Shown here: positions 24,620 to 36,132 of the stretch, in pieces
Layout: each line of letters begins with the position of its first letter
Numbering within the stretch: position 1 is the first letter of the stretch
NCBI GenBank assembly: GCA_025435555.1
Contig: JAIWWG010000105.1
Coordinates: 32,768 to 96,767, forward strand
Direction of reading: 5' to 3'
From: Chytriomyces cf. hyalinus JEL632
Taxonomy: Eukaryota > Chytridiomycota > Chytridiomycetes > Chytridiales > Chytriomycetaceae
DNA length: 64,000 nt
Made by a program: the position numbers and the translations under genes
The notes under the pieces: generated by a model
The model's database searches: none
What the model saw: only the letters and a program-made list of their open reading frames with translations
Told to the model about the DNA's origin: nothing

Positions 24620-26303
24620 TCACTGCGATAGGAAGGTCTTCACGTCAAACTCCTTCTGGTTGGCTCCCTTGACAATCATCCCCTTCTCTGTTGCAATTGC
24701 GCTGATCAACTCAGCGGGAGTAACCTGAAGGAAAGGTATTGAGTCGCGCTTCGAGGTTAAATGGTCCCTTTTACTTGGCACTCACATCAAACGATGGGTT
24801 CCACACATCAATTCCCTTTGCAGCAATGTGCACAGTCGTTGTTGTCACTTCCTCGCCGTCATGCTCCTTCAAGTTGCCTTCGTCTTCGACCACTTGTCCA
24901 CGGATCTGAACAACCTCAATCCCTGGGCGTTGCTCCTTTTTTGGATCAAGTAATACACGTCAATATTACGGAGTCTTGGATAAAGGTTGTGGTGCATTAC
25001 AATTGGAATTTCAGCTCCAGATTTCAGGTTCAAGTCAATGGAAGTTGATGGCGCCGCAACAATGAATGGGACGCCGTGATACTTGGCAGCGATTGCCAGC
25101 TGGTATGTGCCGATCTTGTTGGCGGTGTCTCCGTTCGCAGTCACACTGGGCAATGATTGTTTCGTGCATCAGACGACACCAACGCGATCACTATGAAAAA
25201 CTCACCGGTCGGCACCAACAACAATAGCAGCAATATCTTTTTGCGCGAGCAAAGCGCTGACCATGGAGTCTGTTACGAGGGTTCCTGGGATTCCTTCAAA
25301 CACCAATTCATATGCTGTCAAACGCCCTCCTTGATTGTAAGGTCTGGTTTCCGTGCTAGTTAAGATAATAAAACCTTCAGTAACCTCCATGACTTAGCCG
25401 CAGAAGCATCAAGTTTTACCAGAAGCAACGGTCCAAGACCCCTTTCGAAAACAAATCCCTCACAATTCCCAACGCCGTTCCATGCCCAGCCGTGGCCAAA
25501 CTTCCCGTATTGCAGTGGGTCAACACACGCAACTTCTCGCCGCTCGATGATTTGCGGGATTTGATGATGTAATCTGCGCCAAAAGATCCAATTTGCTTGT
25601 TGTCCCACACGTCTCTCGCAAGCATGGCTTCGGCCTCGTGGAGGTACGCGTTGGCAACGGAGTCGGCGGTTGCGCCTGGAGCTAAGGCCGCCTTTGCGAC
25701 GAGTACGTCGAGACGGCCAGCGGCTTCGAACAAGTTGACAGCTGTTGGCCGGCTTGTGTAATTTTTTCAAGATTCTGTCTCCCCCAAAACCCGTTCACAA
25801 CAACAAGAACAACACTCACGATTCGCGAAGATGGGCAAGTGACTGATGAATGAACTTGGCAACTGCCTCGGCCGATTTGAAAGAAGCTGCCGTGTGTTTT
25901 GCATTCAACTCCACGCACAGGGCCAGGGCGGCAACGATGGCAATGGCGGGTGCTGTGATCAACGTTTAAAGTGCCATGGGTAAGATGCTGGGTGTCGCAT
26001 TCGCAGATTGTTGTCTGTTTGGCTTCTTGGGAATTCATTCGATAACGAACCTCCGCGCACTTTCATTGTGCGAATTACGTCGAAGCCATCCTGGACATTG
26101 TTGACGCTCTCGTAGACAGTCTCGAAGGGGAGAAGAAGCTGGTTGATGATACGCAGGGATCCTGTTGGTTGTTGGAGGTTGGTCAGACAGCGCGATCGCA
26201 TCCATCAGCCGATGCAGCTTCCAGTCATGCATGCCCTGTAGTAAAAGAGACACAAACCACGGGTGTAGTCGATGGCCTTGAGCGTCTTTTGCTGGCTGCT
26301 CAT
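24620..26303 (-). CDS. MRI1: Methylthioribose-1-phosphate isomerase
   Basis: Reads [16 protein letters not shown], then after an intron [20 protein letters not shown] and [18 protein letters not shown], all family hallmarks. The catalytic region has [20 protein letters not shown], with the active-site cysteine, and [10 protein letters not shown] with the catalytic aspartate, followed by [15 protein letters not shown] and [12 protein letters not shown]. The C-terminus is [20 protein letters not shown] and the stop is at 24620. It isomerises 5-methylthioribose-1-phosphate to methylthioribulose-1-phosphate in methionine salvage and is cytosolic. At least five introns are present, and all inferred junctions keep the family sequence in phase. 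It is divergent from CWF19L2, with 91 bp between the start codons. Confidence 0.94.
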
Positions 26304-26394
26304 GTTTTTAAACGAGTTTAATTGTGCACAATAATTCCAGGTTGTGCTCACTTGATAAAGGTGAATAATTCACAGAATATTTCAACAAATAATC

Positions 26395-28834
26395 ATGGGC
26401 AAAGAGAAGGACAAGAAGCACAAGAAGCACAAGAAGGAGAAGAAAAAGAAGCAGAGCAACGACAGCGACAGCGACGACAAAAGCGAATTTCCGCGTGCGA
26501 AAGCGACTGTGAACGCGGCTGTCGAGGATGAATGGGAGGAAGCACCGGCACCTGCCATCGAACCCCCTCCACCACCACCAGTAGCCGCAGCAGCTCCATC
26601 TCATGGCTGGATGTCCGTCCCGGAGTCCGCAGATCCCTTTGCCGATATCGGACTCACCATCAAGCGCACAGTTTCAGCAAAAGCAGCAGCGAAAGAAGAG
26701 GACCAAAAGCGAAGAGACGTAAGTTTGCCGTCTCAGAAGGGAAACCATTCTAATACCATCCGCATCCTTTTCCCTTGTTTTCGAAAACTTATTAAAAATA
26801 CCAAAAAGGACATCCGCAAAGAACGCGAACTCAACAAATCCTTTTTCGATCCCAACTTTTCCGCGCCAACCTCTTCCGCAGCTGCATTCGCCGAAACTCT
26901 ACCCCCCAAGAAGGAAACACAAGTCGTGTTCGGCGACTCGAAATCCAACTGGCGCATGATGCGCTTAAAGCGCTTGCAGGAACAAGCTTCTGATGATTCA
27001 TGCGATATTCAGGAACTTGCTATGGAGCGATGGGGGTCTTTGGAGGAGTTGAATCAGTTGCTGGAGGAGAGAGAGTTTCTTGACAAGCGGAGCGGAAAGC
27101 GTATCGAGAAATCGGGGCGGGGGACAGATGCTCCAGGCGGTTCATCGCGTGTGGAGAAATATGGGTCGGGTTTCCGTAAACCAGTTGTCGCGGATGATTA
27201 TGTCGATGAGTTTGGCAGGGAGAGACGCGACGATAAGAAGAAAGATGAGCGGAGCAGTGCCCACAAACATCATTCACGGTCCAACTTAAGTGCTGCATCA
27301 AGCACATCTCGAACTGTTCCTTCAGCGGCAACGGGGGGCGTGATGTCAAGCCAGCGAGCGGCATTTGATTCAAACAAACCCGTTCTCACAATGGACGAAC
27401 TCAACAAACTTAATGCTCGCATTTTGAAAAACAGTTTAATGGGCAAAGAAGACAAGGATTTGGTGGAAAAGTTTGAAACGGAAAGGGCAAAATACGAGGC
27501 TCATTCAGCAAACAACTCTGATTCGAAGCAGGTTTGTTTTACAGATTCCATCATTTCAAGACTGTTTTCTCATCCTCTTCAAAGGATGAAACTGTGATTG
27601 TTCCTACAATCGACAGTCGAGGCCAGCTTCAAGACATTGGCTCAGATGGCGCAGCCGTTCGCTTGCCTCCTGGGAATTCGAAACGAAAGCGCGAGGACCT
27701 ATCAGTATGTCGCACGAGTTGTAGTACCCCTTCCGAATCTCATGATACTTTTGAAACTGCGCAGGCTACACACGACTCTGATGGTCAGCGCGTAAAGTAC
27801 GCAGGTGAAACAGAAAAGGAAGTATCCATCAACGATCTGCTTCTGCAGGAAAAAATGAAATCTGGCGCAGATTATGACCTTGAAGTTGCGAACCGTATTA
27901 CGCGAGATGTAACGTATCGAGAAGACTTGGACTACATGGACGAAAAAGCAGACGATCTTGCCAAAAAGACGCAAGTCTCGGATTATTCAAAACGGCAAAA
28001 CGCGATTCATGGTAACTGCGGAAAAGAATACAACTCTCTCAGAAAGATTGACACGCTCTCCTCTTCAAAACAGATTACAAAAAAGCCAATGCTGCCCTTG
28101 AAAAATGTCTTCACTGCCCTCAAGAATCAACCGGCGTCCCCAAATCAGCCGTCATTGCCTCTGGAGCGCGCACTTACATCTGCCTCCCCACAAGCATCGA
28201 AATGGTCCCATTCCACTGCCAAATTGTTCCTCTCGCACACACACTCACAACACTCGAACTCGACGACGATGATTGGACAGAAATCCGCAATTTCATGAAA
28301 TGTCTGATTCAAATGAATTGGGAACGCGATCATGGATGCATATTTACGGAGCAGGTTGTCAACTTCAAGTGGCATAAACATACAGTGATTGAATGTGTGC
28401 CAGTGCCGCTTGGGAAGTTTGAGGACGCGCCTGCTTATTTCAAGGAAGCCATGATGGCATCGGAGGAAGAATGGTCGCAGCATAAAAAAATGATTGATAC
28501 CAGTAAGAACGGGTTTCGACGCAGGATGGTCAAGAATCTGCCTTACTTTCATGTCTGGTTTGAACCAAATAAGGGATGTGGGCACGTGATTGAAGATAGC
28601 CAGGAGTGGCCAGACTGGTTTGGCAGGGTGAGTTGATATGTCTCTTTTTTCTACCACTTGTCCAAACTGAGTTCATTTCCAATATGCATGCAGGAAGTTT
28701 TGGCGAGCATGATGGAGTTGAGTCCCGATCGGTGGCGAAAACCAAGGCGCGCGCAACTGGACGACGTGGAGCGACGAAGGGTTGGATTTATACGCGCTTT
28801 TGATAAATTTGATTGGACGAAAGGGCTGGGTTGA
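26395..28834 (+). CDS. CWF19L2: CWF19-like protein 2, spliceosome-associated
   Basis: Five exons (26395-26718, 26809-27531, 27585-28011, 28074-28627, 28694-28834) give 722 residues. The N-terminus is a lysine/histidine-rich tract. The middle is charged and disordered with RKERELNKSFFDPNF and EEREFLDKRSGK. The C-terminal CwfJ domains show EKCLHCPQE, GARTYICLP, CQIVPLAHTLTTLELDDDDW, EIRNFMKCLIQMNWERD, HTVIECVPVP, APAYFKEAMMASEEEWSQH, MVKNLPYFHVWF and GCGHVIED. The HIT-like histidines are present. Cwf19 proteins act in late spliceosome turnover with the debranching enzyme, in the nucleus. It is divergent from MRI1. Confidence 0.94.
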
Positions 28835-28936
28835 AAAGTGTATGTATAAATACAGCATCTTCTGAATATTTAGTTAATGCTCATGGTGTTGAGGTGAATC
28901 GATTGCGTGTTGTTCGTGGAGAAAGAGCGGCATTTA

Positions 28937-30025
28937 TTACTGCAACGAGGAGGACAGCAGACTTCGAGTACTTTCAAGCAGAGTTTTGAGTTCTCCCTCC
29001 TTCGCAGGGCCATGCGCACTCCAACGCACGGATCCACTTGCGTCCACCAAATGCACCCACCCAAGCAGTCTGTTCCCCATCCCAATTCTGTTTCTCTCTG
29101 AGGAAATGTCTCCCGTGTGAATCAAATAGTTGCCATGCATTTGAACAGGAACTTTTCGCCGAATCCAAGGCGTGAATAACGTCAAAGCCCATTTCTTTGC
29201 CCAGTCTTCTTCGACGTTGAGTTGAACGATTCCAACGGCCGGGTTATTGGAGAATTCTGTTTGGAAGGGTTGCAGATACGATTTGATGTGTGGTTCGCCC
29301 ATGGCAGTGAATGCGAACGTGACCAGCGATGCTCTTTTGCCTTTGATGAGAGTGTGGATATCTGTTTCAACCCCGCTCAGGGATTTTCCAGGGATATTTG
29401 GGACCAGCGGTGAGGTCTGGTGGTCCAATGCACATCAGGATATCAACGAAGCAACTGTTATAAACTCGACTACTCACCTGGCTCGGAGTCATTGCCTCCT
29501 TGGCAGTCCACAGCTTGTCTCCCTTTCGAGCAATCTCTTTCAAATCGTCAAACTGTCCCTTTGCACCAAACTCCTTCAACAGCGCCTGCCTCTCAAGCTC
29601 ATTCTTTTCCGAATCAAGGACTCCTGACAAGCCCGAACGCATGCGCATGGCAACGGGTCCCAACTTCGTCTTGAGTCCGGCGGCCTTACGTTCAAATTCG
29701 ACACGTTCGAGTTCTTTGATGCGTGCGTCTAGCTTTGCTTCGTACTTGAAGACGGGGTGCGCTGTTGGGGCAGTAGGGTTTTTTCTGTGACACAGCATGT
29801 ATGAGCAACTGAATACAAAACAAGCATCCACACTAGAAACAACTCTCACCGCATCTCTTCGATTGCTTCAGCTTCTCTCACCAGCTTTGTCTGGAAGCGC
29901 TGAAGAAGGGACAAGTTCCTGCTCTCGGGCGGAGGAGGGGGAGTGGGCGGCATCAGTGGCTTTGGGTCATCAGGTTTGGTGCTGAAGCGGCGTGCGCACG
30001 CGGATGAGAGCCGGGGTCGGATCAT
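28937..30025 (-). CDS. ATP10: ATP synthase assembly factor ATP10
   Basis: Three exons on minus. The start at 30025 gives MIRPRLSSACARRFSTKPDD, an arginine- and serine-rich mitochondrial presequence, followed by a proline run. The middle exon is charged and helical (KNPTAPTAHPVFKYEAKLDA). The last exon carries the Atp10 core: FPNIPGKSLSG, ASLVTFAFTAMGEPHIKSYL, VGIVQLNVEEDWAKKWAL, NRLLGWVHLVDASGSVRWSA and GPAKEGELKTLLE. Atp10 is an inner-membrane chaperone for subunit 6 of the F0 sector. The core has the thioredoxin-like style of the family. A CA microsatellite and U6 copy 2 lie just upstream. Confidence 0.9.
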
Positions 30026-30085
30026 GTGCTGTTCTGTTGGATTTTAAATAAATCATGGACGTGGACCATAAAAGAGAAGTTAATG

Positions 30086-30109
30086 ACACACGCACACATA
30101 CATACATAA

Positions 30110-30157
<48 letters not shown>

Positions 30158-30162
30158 ACACA
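30086..30162. repeat. (CA)n microsatellite
   Basis: An almost pure CA tract, with CATA interruptions at both edges, covers about 75 bp between the ATP10 start and U6 copy 2. Length could vary between strains. Confidence 0.95.
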
Positions 30163-30271
30163 TGGCTCGGAGCGAGCCCACAATAAGCCGTTACGGCGGG
30201 TGGGTATCCGCTATGGTAAACAGTCAACCAAGGGTGAAGTCCAACAACATCCCATCAACAGACAGACATCC

Positions 30272-30334
30272 AAAAATTTAACCGCCGAAGCGGCATCCAC
30301 TCAAGTTAAGCGTGTCATCCTTGCACAGGGAGCC

Positions 30335-30365
<31 letters not shown>

Positions 30366-30405
30366 CATATGTGTCACGCCGCAACCCACAAGGAGTTGGG
30401 CGGAC
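30272..30405 (-). ncRNA. U6: U6 spliceosomal snRNA, copy 2
   Basis: Read on the minus strand this is identical to copy 1 through the whole RNA as far as I can compare, including the ACGATACAGAG box, AGC triad, CAAGGATGACACGC and the 3' CCGC-TTCG-GCGG hairpin. Five T residues (30272-30276) follow. Similarity to copy 1 stops a few bases after the T run, so this duplicated unit is shorter on its 3' side than the one shared by copies 1 and 3. Confidence 0.92.
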
Positions 30406-30430
30406 GATTTCTGAAGAGTTTTTGGTCGCT

Positions 30431-30483
30431 ATTTATACCCTCTCCCGCTTTTGCAATACTGCGATTTTGGGACTGAAAAATGT
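30431..30483 (-). promoter_or_regulatory. U6 copy 2 promoter
   Basis: On minus, TATAAAT (30431-30437) sits at the same distance from U6 as in copy 1. The shared upstream block ACATTTTTCAGTCCC plus AAAATCGCAG ends at 30483. Beyond it the sequence is unrelated to the other copies. Confidence 0.55.
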
Positions 30484-30976
30484 GCCAGTTTGACTCAGCA
30501 TTGGATGCGCAGCCCATCTGTGCGCATCCATTGACCACAATTGCTCCTGTGGACGCGTTAGAGATCATGCCATACTCTGACATGAAATGAATACGTAGAC
30601 AGCAGGAGTGAGGTCTGCGGCATTAGGAATTATATCTGCTTGCTTAAGCCGCAGCACCAACGACATTGTGGGCCAAGCATGAACCTGATTGGCACGGCAA
30701 GAATCCAAGACAAGTATTAGCCATCAGGTGTTGTCCGGTTGACGGAAAATGAAGCGGGAGTCTTCTGTACCAGTAAGCCCCAACTATGACAAGAGTACTC
30801 AGAACTTGGTTCGGATCCCTCCAGCTGAAAAACACAATCCATGCCTTAATGCAAGCTCTGTTTCATCAGTGCAAGTTTATTCTGCAACCGTTACTCGCCC
30901 TCACACAACAAAAAGGGAGCTATCCCAAAGTGGACAGCCCAATTAATTACATTCCCCACATTTGATCAGTCGTTGT
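30484..30976. other. Intergenic, no feature found
   Basis: Between the U6 copy 2 promoter and the p23 stop codon I find no coherent reading frame, RNA or repeat. It presumably includes the p23 3' UTR. Confidence 0.5.
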
Positions 30977-32153
30977 TTAGCTGGCAGGTGCCGATGGAGC
31001 TTCCTCAAGCTCTGGCATGTCTTCACCATCGTCACTGTCGGCTGCGTCGTCCCCGGCTCCACCAAACTTGCTAAAGTCCATGCCGCCGGCACCTCCACCC
31101 ATCTGCGCCATCAGGGCTTGCATGTCCATTCCTCCCATACCTAATTGGATCGAGATGGGAGGGTAGGGTAAAATGAGTCAGTGAATCGAAGTTGTAAGTT
31201 GAACATAAAGCAGCGTTTGTAAGACAGAGGGTTATGCGGTGGTTGAATAGAGGAATCATTGGAGGTGGGATGTGGAAGTTTGTTCGAACCTCCCATACCT
31301 CCCATACCTCCCATGCCTCCCATCATGTCTGCCATTCCTCCCATGCCGCCCATACCTGGCATACCACCCATACCTGGCATACCGCCGCCGCCCATTCCAG
31401 AGAACTGTGGTCAACGACGATTAAGAATAAAATACCCTTGTTAAGTTTCGCGCAGCCAAGAAACGAGAAGCAGAAAATCAACGCTCACGTTGCTCATGTC
31501 CATGTCGTTAGCAGGGGCATCAACTTCATCTTCCTCATCTTCGTCCTTCCATCTGCTGAAGTCAGTCTTGAGAAAGTGGGGCTTTCCAGCGGACGCTTTC
31601 AGCAAACGTGGCCAGTATGCTTCACCCTTCTCCTTCTTGGCAATGACAAAAATGAGAGCGCGAGAATTCAGATTCTGTCTGGAAGCCTGAAAAATGTAGC
31701 AAAGCGATGGTTTTGTTTTTTAGGTTTCGAGTTCCTTGTCATGGACACAAAAAAAAAAGCGGAAATCAGCAAAGGGTTACCTCTGGGTCCACTTCCTTAA
31801 GGAAGTCGAGTGTCACAGAAAACTGCTTTCCACTGCTTGCGCTAAGGCCGACAAACTTGAGCTGGTCTTTTGTGAGGGTGATTTCAGGGTTGGCAACGTC
31901 GGGTGCATTGATTGTGATGTACAGCTCGTCAGGGCGCTGTGCCCAGAGGACTTCGGGTGCGATTGTTGTGGTAGCGCTGTTTGTATGCGTGGGAAGTGTT
32001 GGATGTGAGTGTGGGTGTGTGCGGTGCTGATGCTTGGCCATGATATCCTCTGCGGAAGAGCACTCTTCCACACGCGACGTCCTTCACGCTGCGATGCATA
32101 GAAAATGCTGTTTGGGGTGGTGTATGGGTGAGTGAGGCGTACCTGGACATCAT
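30977..32153 (-). CDS. SBA1: Hsp90 co-chaperone p23/Sba1
   Basis: A CS-domain protein on minus. The first exon is very short, MMSS (ATG codons at 32153 and 32150), with donor GTACGC. After an intron of about 150 nt it joins ATTTIAPEVLWAQRPDELYI, the p23 signature. NPEITLTKDQLKFVGLS and GKQFSVTLDFLKEVDPE continue the beta-sandwich. Next comes YWPRLLKASAGKPHFLKTDF with SRWKDEDEEDE, the conserved tail that binds closed Hsp90. The C-terminus is a long GMGG repeat and an acidic end (DDAADSDDGEDMPELEE). Reading from the ATG at 32041 without the intron would give a histidine-rich leader, which is less like the family. It stabilises ATP-bound Hsp90 in the cytosol. Confidence 0.92.
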
Positions 32154-32340
32154 GGCTTTCTGGTCGGTTTTATTTTTTGGTGAACGCTTTTCACGATTTC
32201 TTTGCACAGACAACGTTCTCAACCCTTCTTCGACATTCCATCTTGCGGCCCACTTCCCCATATTGCGACACCGCTTCGTTTTTATTTTTGCTATCTGGCA
32301 GGGTGAGTATTTCGTGCCATGCGATGTTTTCTGGTTTTTA

Positions 32341-33459
32341 TTATTTGAATGCGAGGCTGAGATCCACTCCCTCCAAATGCGTGTTTGTGATTTTGGCCTT
32401 CCTCCCTCGCGACTTTCCTTTTGTTTTGGTTTTCTGCAACAGTTGAAGTGCGCACGAGCCATCAGCAAAACGATGGAAGTGGTATTGTCACTTACCGTTG
32501 CTGTGGGTTTCCCGGAAGCCATTTCCGTAACGGATAATCCAGCTAAATTTGTGGATAGATAATCGGTCAGAGACGGTCGCTATTAAAGCAAGAATGCGAA
32601 TAAAGCGAAACCTTGTGCAAGAACTCTTGACACTTCATCGTCATTTGGAACAGTGACTTTATCCCAGTATGCTTTAAATTCCGTTGATGACGGGTATTTC
32701 CTGGGAACAGCTGGTAGCCATTGCGTTTAACCATGAAGCGAAATGAGTTGGTGAATGAGACGCGCGCTTCGAAAAGAAATCAAGGTTTCTTGTCAAACCA
32801 TCCTGCAAACTGTTGAAATAGACCGTTTTGGGCGTTCCATCTTTCGTCCGTAACACGAGAATCTGACCTTCCGCCTCAAGTTCCTGCGCAATTCAAGTTG
32901 CATTCAAGTTGCATTGCGAGAAATGATGAGCTCGGGACCTCAACCACCACACACAAAAAATAACAAGCAAATGAGAAGGGCACCTTGATGGCATCAATCA
33001 CGCCAGAATAGCCGGCTTTCACAGCTTTCACGTCCAAACCGCCCACCTGGACATTTGCTTTGAGTAAATCCAGCAGCTCCGTCTTTGACCGAATCGCAAA
33101 ATCATGCTGATGACAACAAGGGGATATAGAGGCGAGTCAGCAATGATTATCAATGGTTCGTCGATGGTTGGTTGATGATCGGGTGATGGATGGAGTTGGC
33201 GCATTCGAGAGTCCTGGTGCGGCCACACCCAGTATAAAATAGACACTCTGCTTACCTTGTACCACATTGTTTCCGCCTTTTCGTCGTAGCAGATCTTTGC
33301 GCAGTCCTTCCACAGCTTGATAAAGTCGGCTGACGAGAGAATGTCCGTGTTGAGCTTCGCAGATACGTCGCTGAATTTGACCTGGCCCTCTGTTGCCTTC
33401 AAATGCGAGAGCATCGAGGTGAGCAGCACCTGCATGCGCGCCTTGTTGCTGCCGCTCAT
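32341..33459 (-). CDS. TFA2: Transcription factor IIE, beta subunit
   Basis: The minus-strand exons read MSGSNKARMQVLLTSMLSHL at the start (33459). Then come TDILSSADFIKLWKDCAKIC and HDFAIRSKTELLDLLKANVQ with GGLDVKAVKAGYSGVIDAIK, which form the tandem winged helices of TFIIE-beta. ELEAEGQILVLRTKDGTPKT follows, then EFKAYWDKVTVPNDDEV, AGLSVTEMASGKP and the closing RGRKAKITNTHLEGVDL, the family's basic tail. TFIIE recruits and regulates TFIIH at Pol II promoters. The conserved tail lies in a separate last exon ending at 32341. It is divergent from FIP1 with 74 bp between starts. Confidence 0.9.
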
Positions 33460-33533
33460 GCTTTAGCTTTGAATTCGGCTGGTTATGTTTACAAGTCGAT
33501 AAATATTTAGTTGCGAAGTCGATAAATACCGGC
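33460..33533. promoter_or_regulatory. Divergent promoter TFIIE-beta/FIP1 with tandem GTCGATAAATA
   Basis: The 74 bp between the two start codons hold two direct copies of AAGTCGATAAATA about 22 bp apart, with little else of note. The same motif, inverted, lies immediately before the PPR gene start near 24512-24525, and a related TTCGATAAATTG lies before YIF1. It looks like a core promoter element; function is inferred. Confidence 0.45.
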
Positions 33534-35820
33534 ATGGACGACAACGATCTCCTCAACGCAAGCAATGAGAACGATGCCGACGAGGGCGAGTACGAGGAGG
33601 ACTCTGATGATGTGAGGCGGAAACTGCTCGCTTACTTCTGCGAAATAAAAGCACCGTGTTTACTCGTCCTCTCACCGTATCTCCAAAAACGGACCTGTCC
33701 CACATCTCGCGCATTGATTTCAGGACATTGAGATTGTCATGGATGCTGCGGTAGAGGCACCCAAGTGAGTGCGATGCCGCTACTCGAACCCCAACCCAAC
33801 ACTTAACAACAACTCGCAATGTACAGAGCCGCACCAATCTCGATTAAGCCTATGGGTAAATTTCCCTTACTCTCTCTATTCACCTGTTATCGCACTAGAA
33901 CAAACCCGATTCTGTCACCGAAAAAGGCGCTTCGGACCCATCCGCGACCACACAGCAATCCTCCACAACCGCCGCCGCCGCCACAGCAGCAGCATCGGGA
34001 GTGCCCACCAAAGCTGGAGCAATCGACATTAACCTCGTCGGTCAAATTGAAGGGAAGGATTTGTTTGACCTTGATTTGGATGGAGTCGAAGACAAGCCGT
34101 GGCGGAAACCTGGAGCGGACATCACAGATTATTTCAACTTTGGGTTCAACGAAGTCAGTTGGCGCGCGTACTGCAACAAGCAAAAAAGCATGCGTGAAGA
34201 GGCTCTGATGCAGAAACGGATTCATGTAACTTTTGGATTGTCTCTTCAGAATTCGACCGTTCGTCAACCGGTATTGTCTTTCTTTTGGAAACAGGTCATT
34301 GAGGACATGGGTAGTGATCAGCAGTTTTTTGGGGGCATGATGGGCATGCAGCAGCAAAAATACCAACGCATGCCACAGCAACAGCAGTTCAATCCTATGC
34401 AAATGCATATGATGCAGCAACAGCAACGAGGGATGGGTAGTGGCATCGCTCCCCCGCCAGGAATGGGAGGAGGACCCATGGGAATGGGCATGGGTATGGG
34501 CATGCCTCCACCTCAGATTTTACCCCCAGGAATGGGTCCACCACCGCCAGGAATGGGCGTTTCGGGACCACCTGGTATGGGCCCGCCTCCGATGGCTGGA
34601 ATGGGTGCACCGCCAGGCATGATTCCCCCACCGGGTGGGTTGGGACCTCCTCCTGGAGGCGCAGATTTGAATTCGTTTGGAAAACGGCCGCGAGGTTTAG
34701 ATGACTCAAATGTTAAAGTGATTGCGGGAGATGAACCCCCAGGAATGGACACGGGGTAAGCAGTTTGATGAAGTCTGATTTTTTTGTGTTCCGAACACCA
34801 TTTTTACCTGCCCACTTGTATTAGGCGAATGGATTCGGGAGGACCGAGGAATGACGGCAGATTCCAACCAAATGACTTTGGTGGCCCGAGTAAGACGCAC
34901 TCATCCTTTTCTTATTTTCCATTTGCTTGGAGACTCATCACCGGTGGTATTTCGGAACAGTGGGTCCTCCAGGTGGAGGCGGATTTCAAAATCAGGTACG
35001 CATTTCCTTCCATTCCAAAAAAGGGAAAAGCAAAAAGACGCGTTGTTCTCACTTTAAACGCTGACTTCTCTCCAATTTTTTTGAAGGGATTCCAGCAGCA
35101 AAGTATGTTTCGACAACAACCACAACAGCGAGGGATGCCGCCAATGCGCGGACGTGGAATGCCCCCTGGCGGTGGTGGAATGTACCAAGGCGATCGGTAT
35201 TAGTTCAACCTTTTTGCGATCCCATCTTTATGCGCTTGCTCAAATGCAAACATCATCCGTCATCTTTTCAAGGGGATTTTACGGTGCAGGTGGTGCCGGT
35301 TAGTTTTAAATTTTTTGTTCAGATCAAGGTCACCCATAAATTGACGAGCGCGTCATGCTTTGCAGATCATGGAGATGGTATTCCTTTAGGTGGACCCAGG
35401 CCATCCCATGCGTCCCCTCCGCAGGGTGGATTTCGTGGTGGACATCAAGGAGGAGGAGGTCGTGGGAATGATGGTTTTTATGATCGAGGAGGCGGCGCAG
35501 GTGGAGTTGGCGGACGAGACGACCGGTACTTTGATGTAAGATGCTTTGCTACTTTCTTTATTTCCCGGCTTCGAATAACCCTCCTTGTCACTTATTTTTT
35601 ATTTTCACAGGATAAGAGGGGAGGTCCAGCGGACGGGCGCTGGCAGGATGATCGGGGGCAGTGGGATCGTGATCGCGATGATGGCGCTGGTGGTGCTGGC
35701 GGTGGTGCGGGCCGATGGGAAGATCAAGGGAGAGGCGGTGGTGGTTGGGGTGGGCCAGGCGGCGGACCCAGAGGAGACCCGCGCAACAAAAGAATGGATG
35801 ACAAGCGGCGCTATGATTGA
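33534..35820 (+). CDS. FIP1: Pre-mRNA 3'-end processing factor FIP1
   Basis: The acidic N-terminus ([20 protein letters not shown], 33534-33611) and the short exon 33723-33763 ([13 protein letters not shown]) precede the diagnostic Fip1 motif in the exon starting near 33900: [19 protein letters not shown] followed by [20 protein letters not shown]. Next come a long Q/M/G/P-rich stretch with repeated PGMG units, and RGG-type exons ending with [14 protein letters not shown]. Fip1 tethers poly(A) polymerase to the cleavage/polyadenylation complex and binds U-rich RNA through such arginine-rich tails. One small exon (33827-33855) leaves the wrong phase for the next exon when joined with GT-AG rules, so the structure between 33763 and 33900 is unsettled. 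Confidence 0.88.
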
Positions 35821-36132
35821 GATGCATCAAAAGCGATGCGGCGGGTGAATAAAATCACACGTGCATAAGATCCAGTTTTTGAATAAATTCAAAGTTTGAA
35901 GGGGAAAAAACAGACACTTTTGATGCAGGCGGACAGTGGAGACAGGGACACCAAGGACACAAGAACGGGATTAGCAGCATGGAGGACTGGTGGAAGGAGC
36001 GGGAGGGACGCAGAGAAGCGCATCGCGAAGGAGGGCACGGGCATGAAGACGAACGGGCTGGATAGGGACAAGAGGACCGGGATGGCCGAAGGGGAAACGG
36101 ACACCATTGAGCAGACTCTGTCGCTAGAATGC

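Noticed and set aside
34430-34640. Repeat array that could suggest CRISPR or a minisatellite
   Set aside because: The GGAATGGG-type units are codons of a PGMG protein repeat in FIP1, with variable spacing and no spacers.
34318-34752. Pro/Gly-rich minus-strand frames
   Set aside because: They are the antisense of the PGMG repeats of FIP1.
35896-36132. In-frame N-terminal extension of the unknown Q-rich protein
   Set aside because: Its composition (Asp, Arg, Gly, Thr in short repeats) looks like degenerate 3' sequence of FIP1, not the start of a helical protein.
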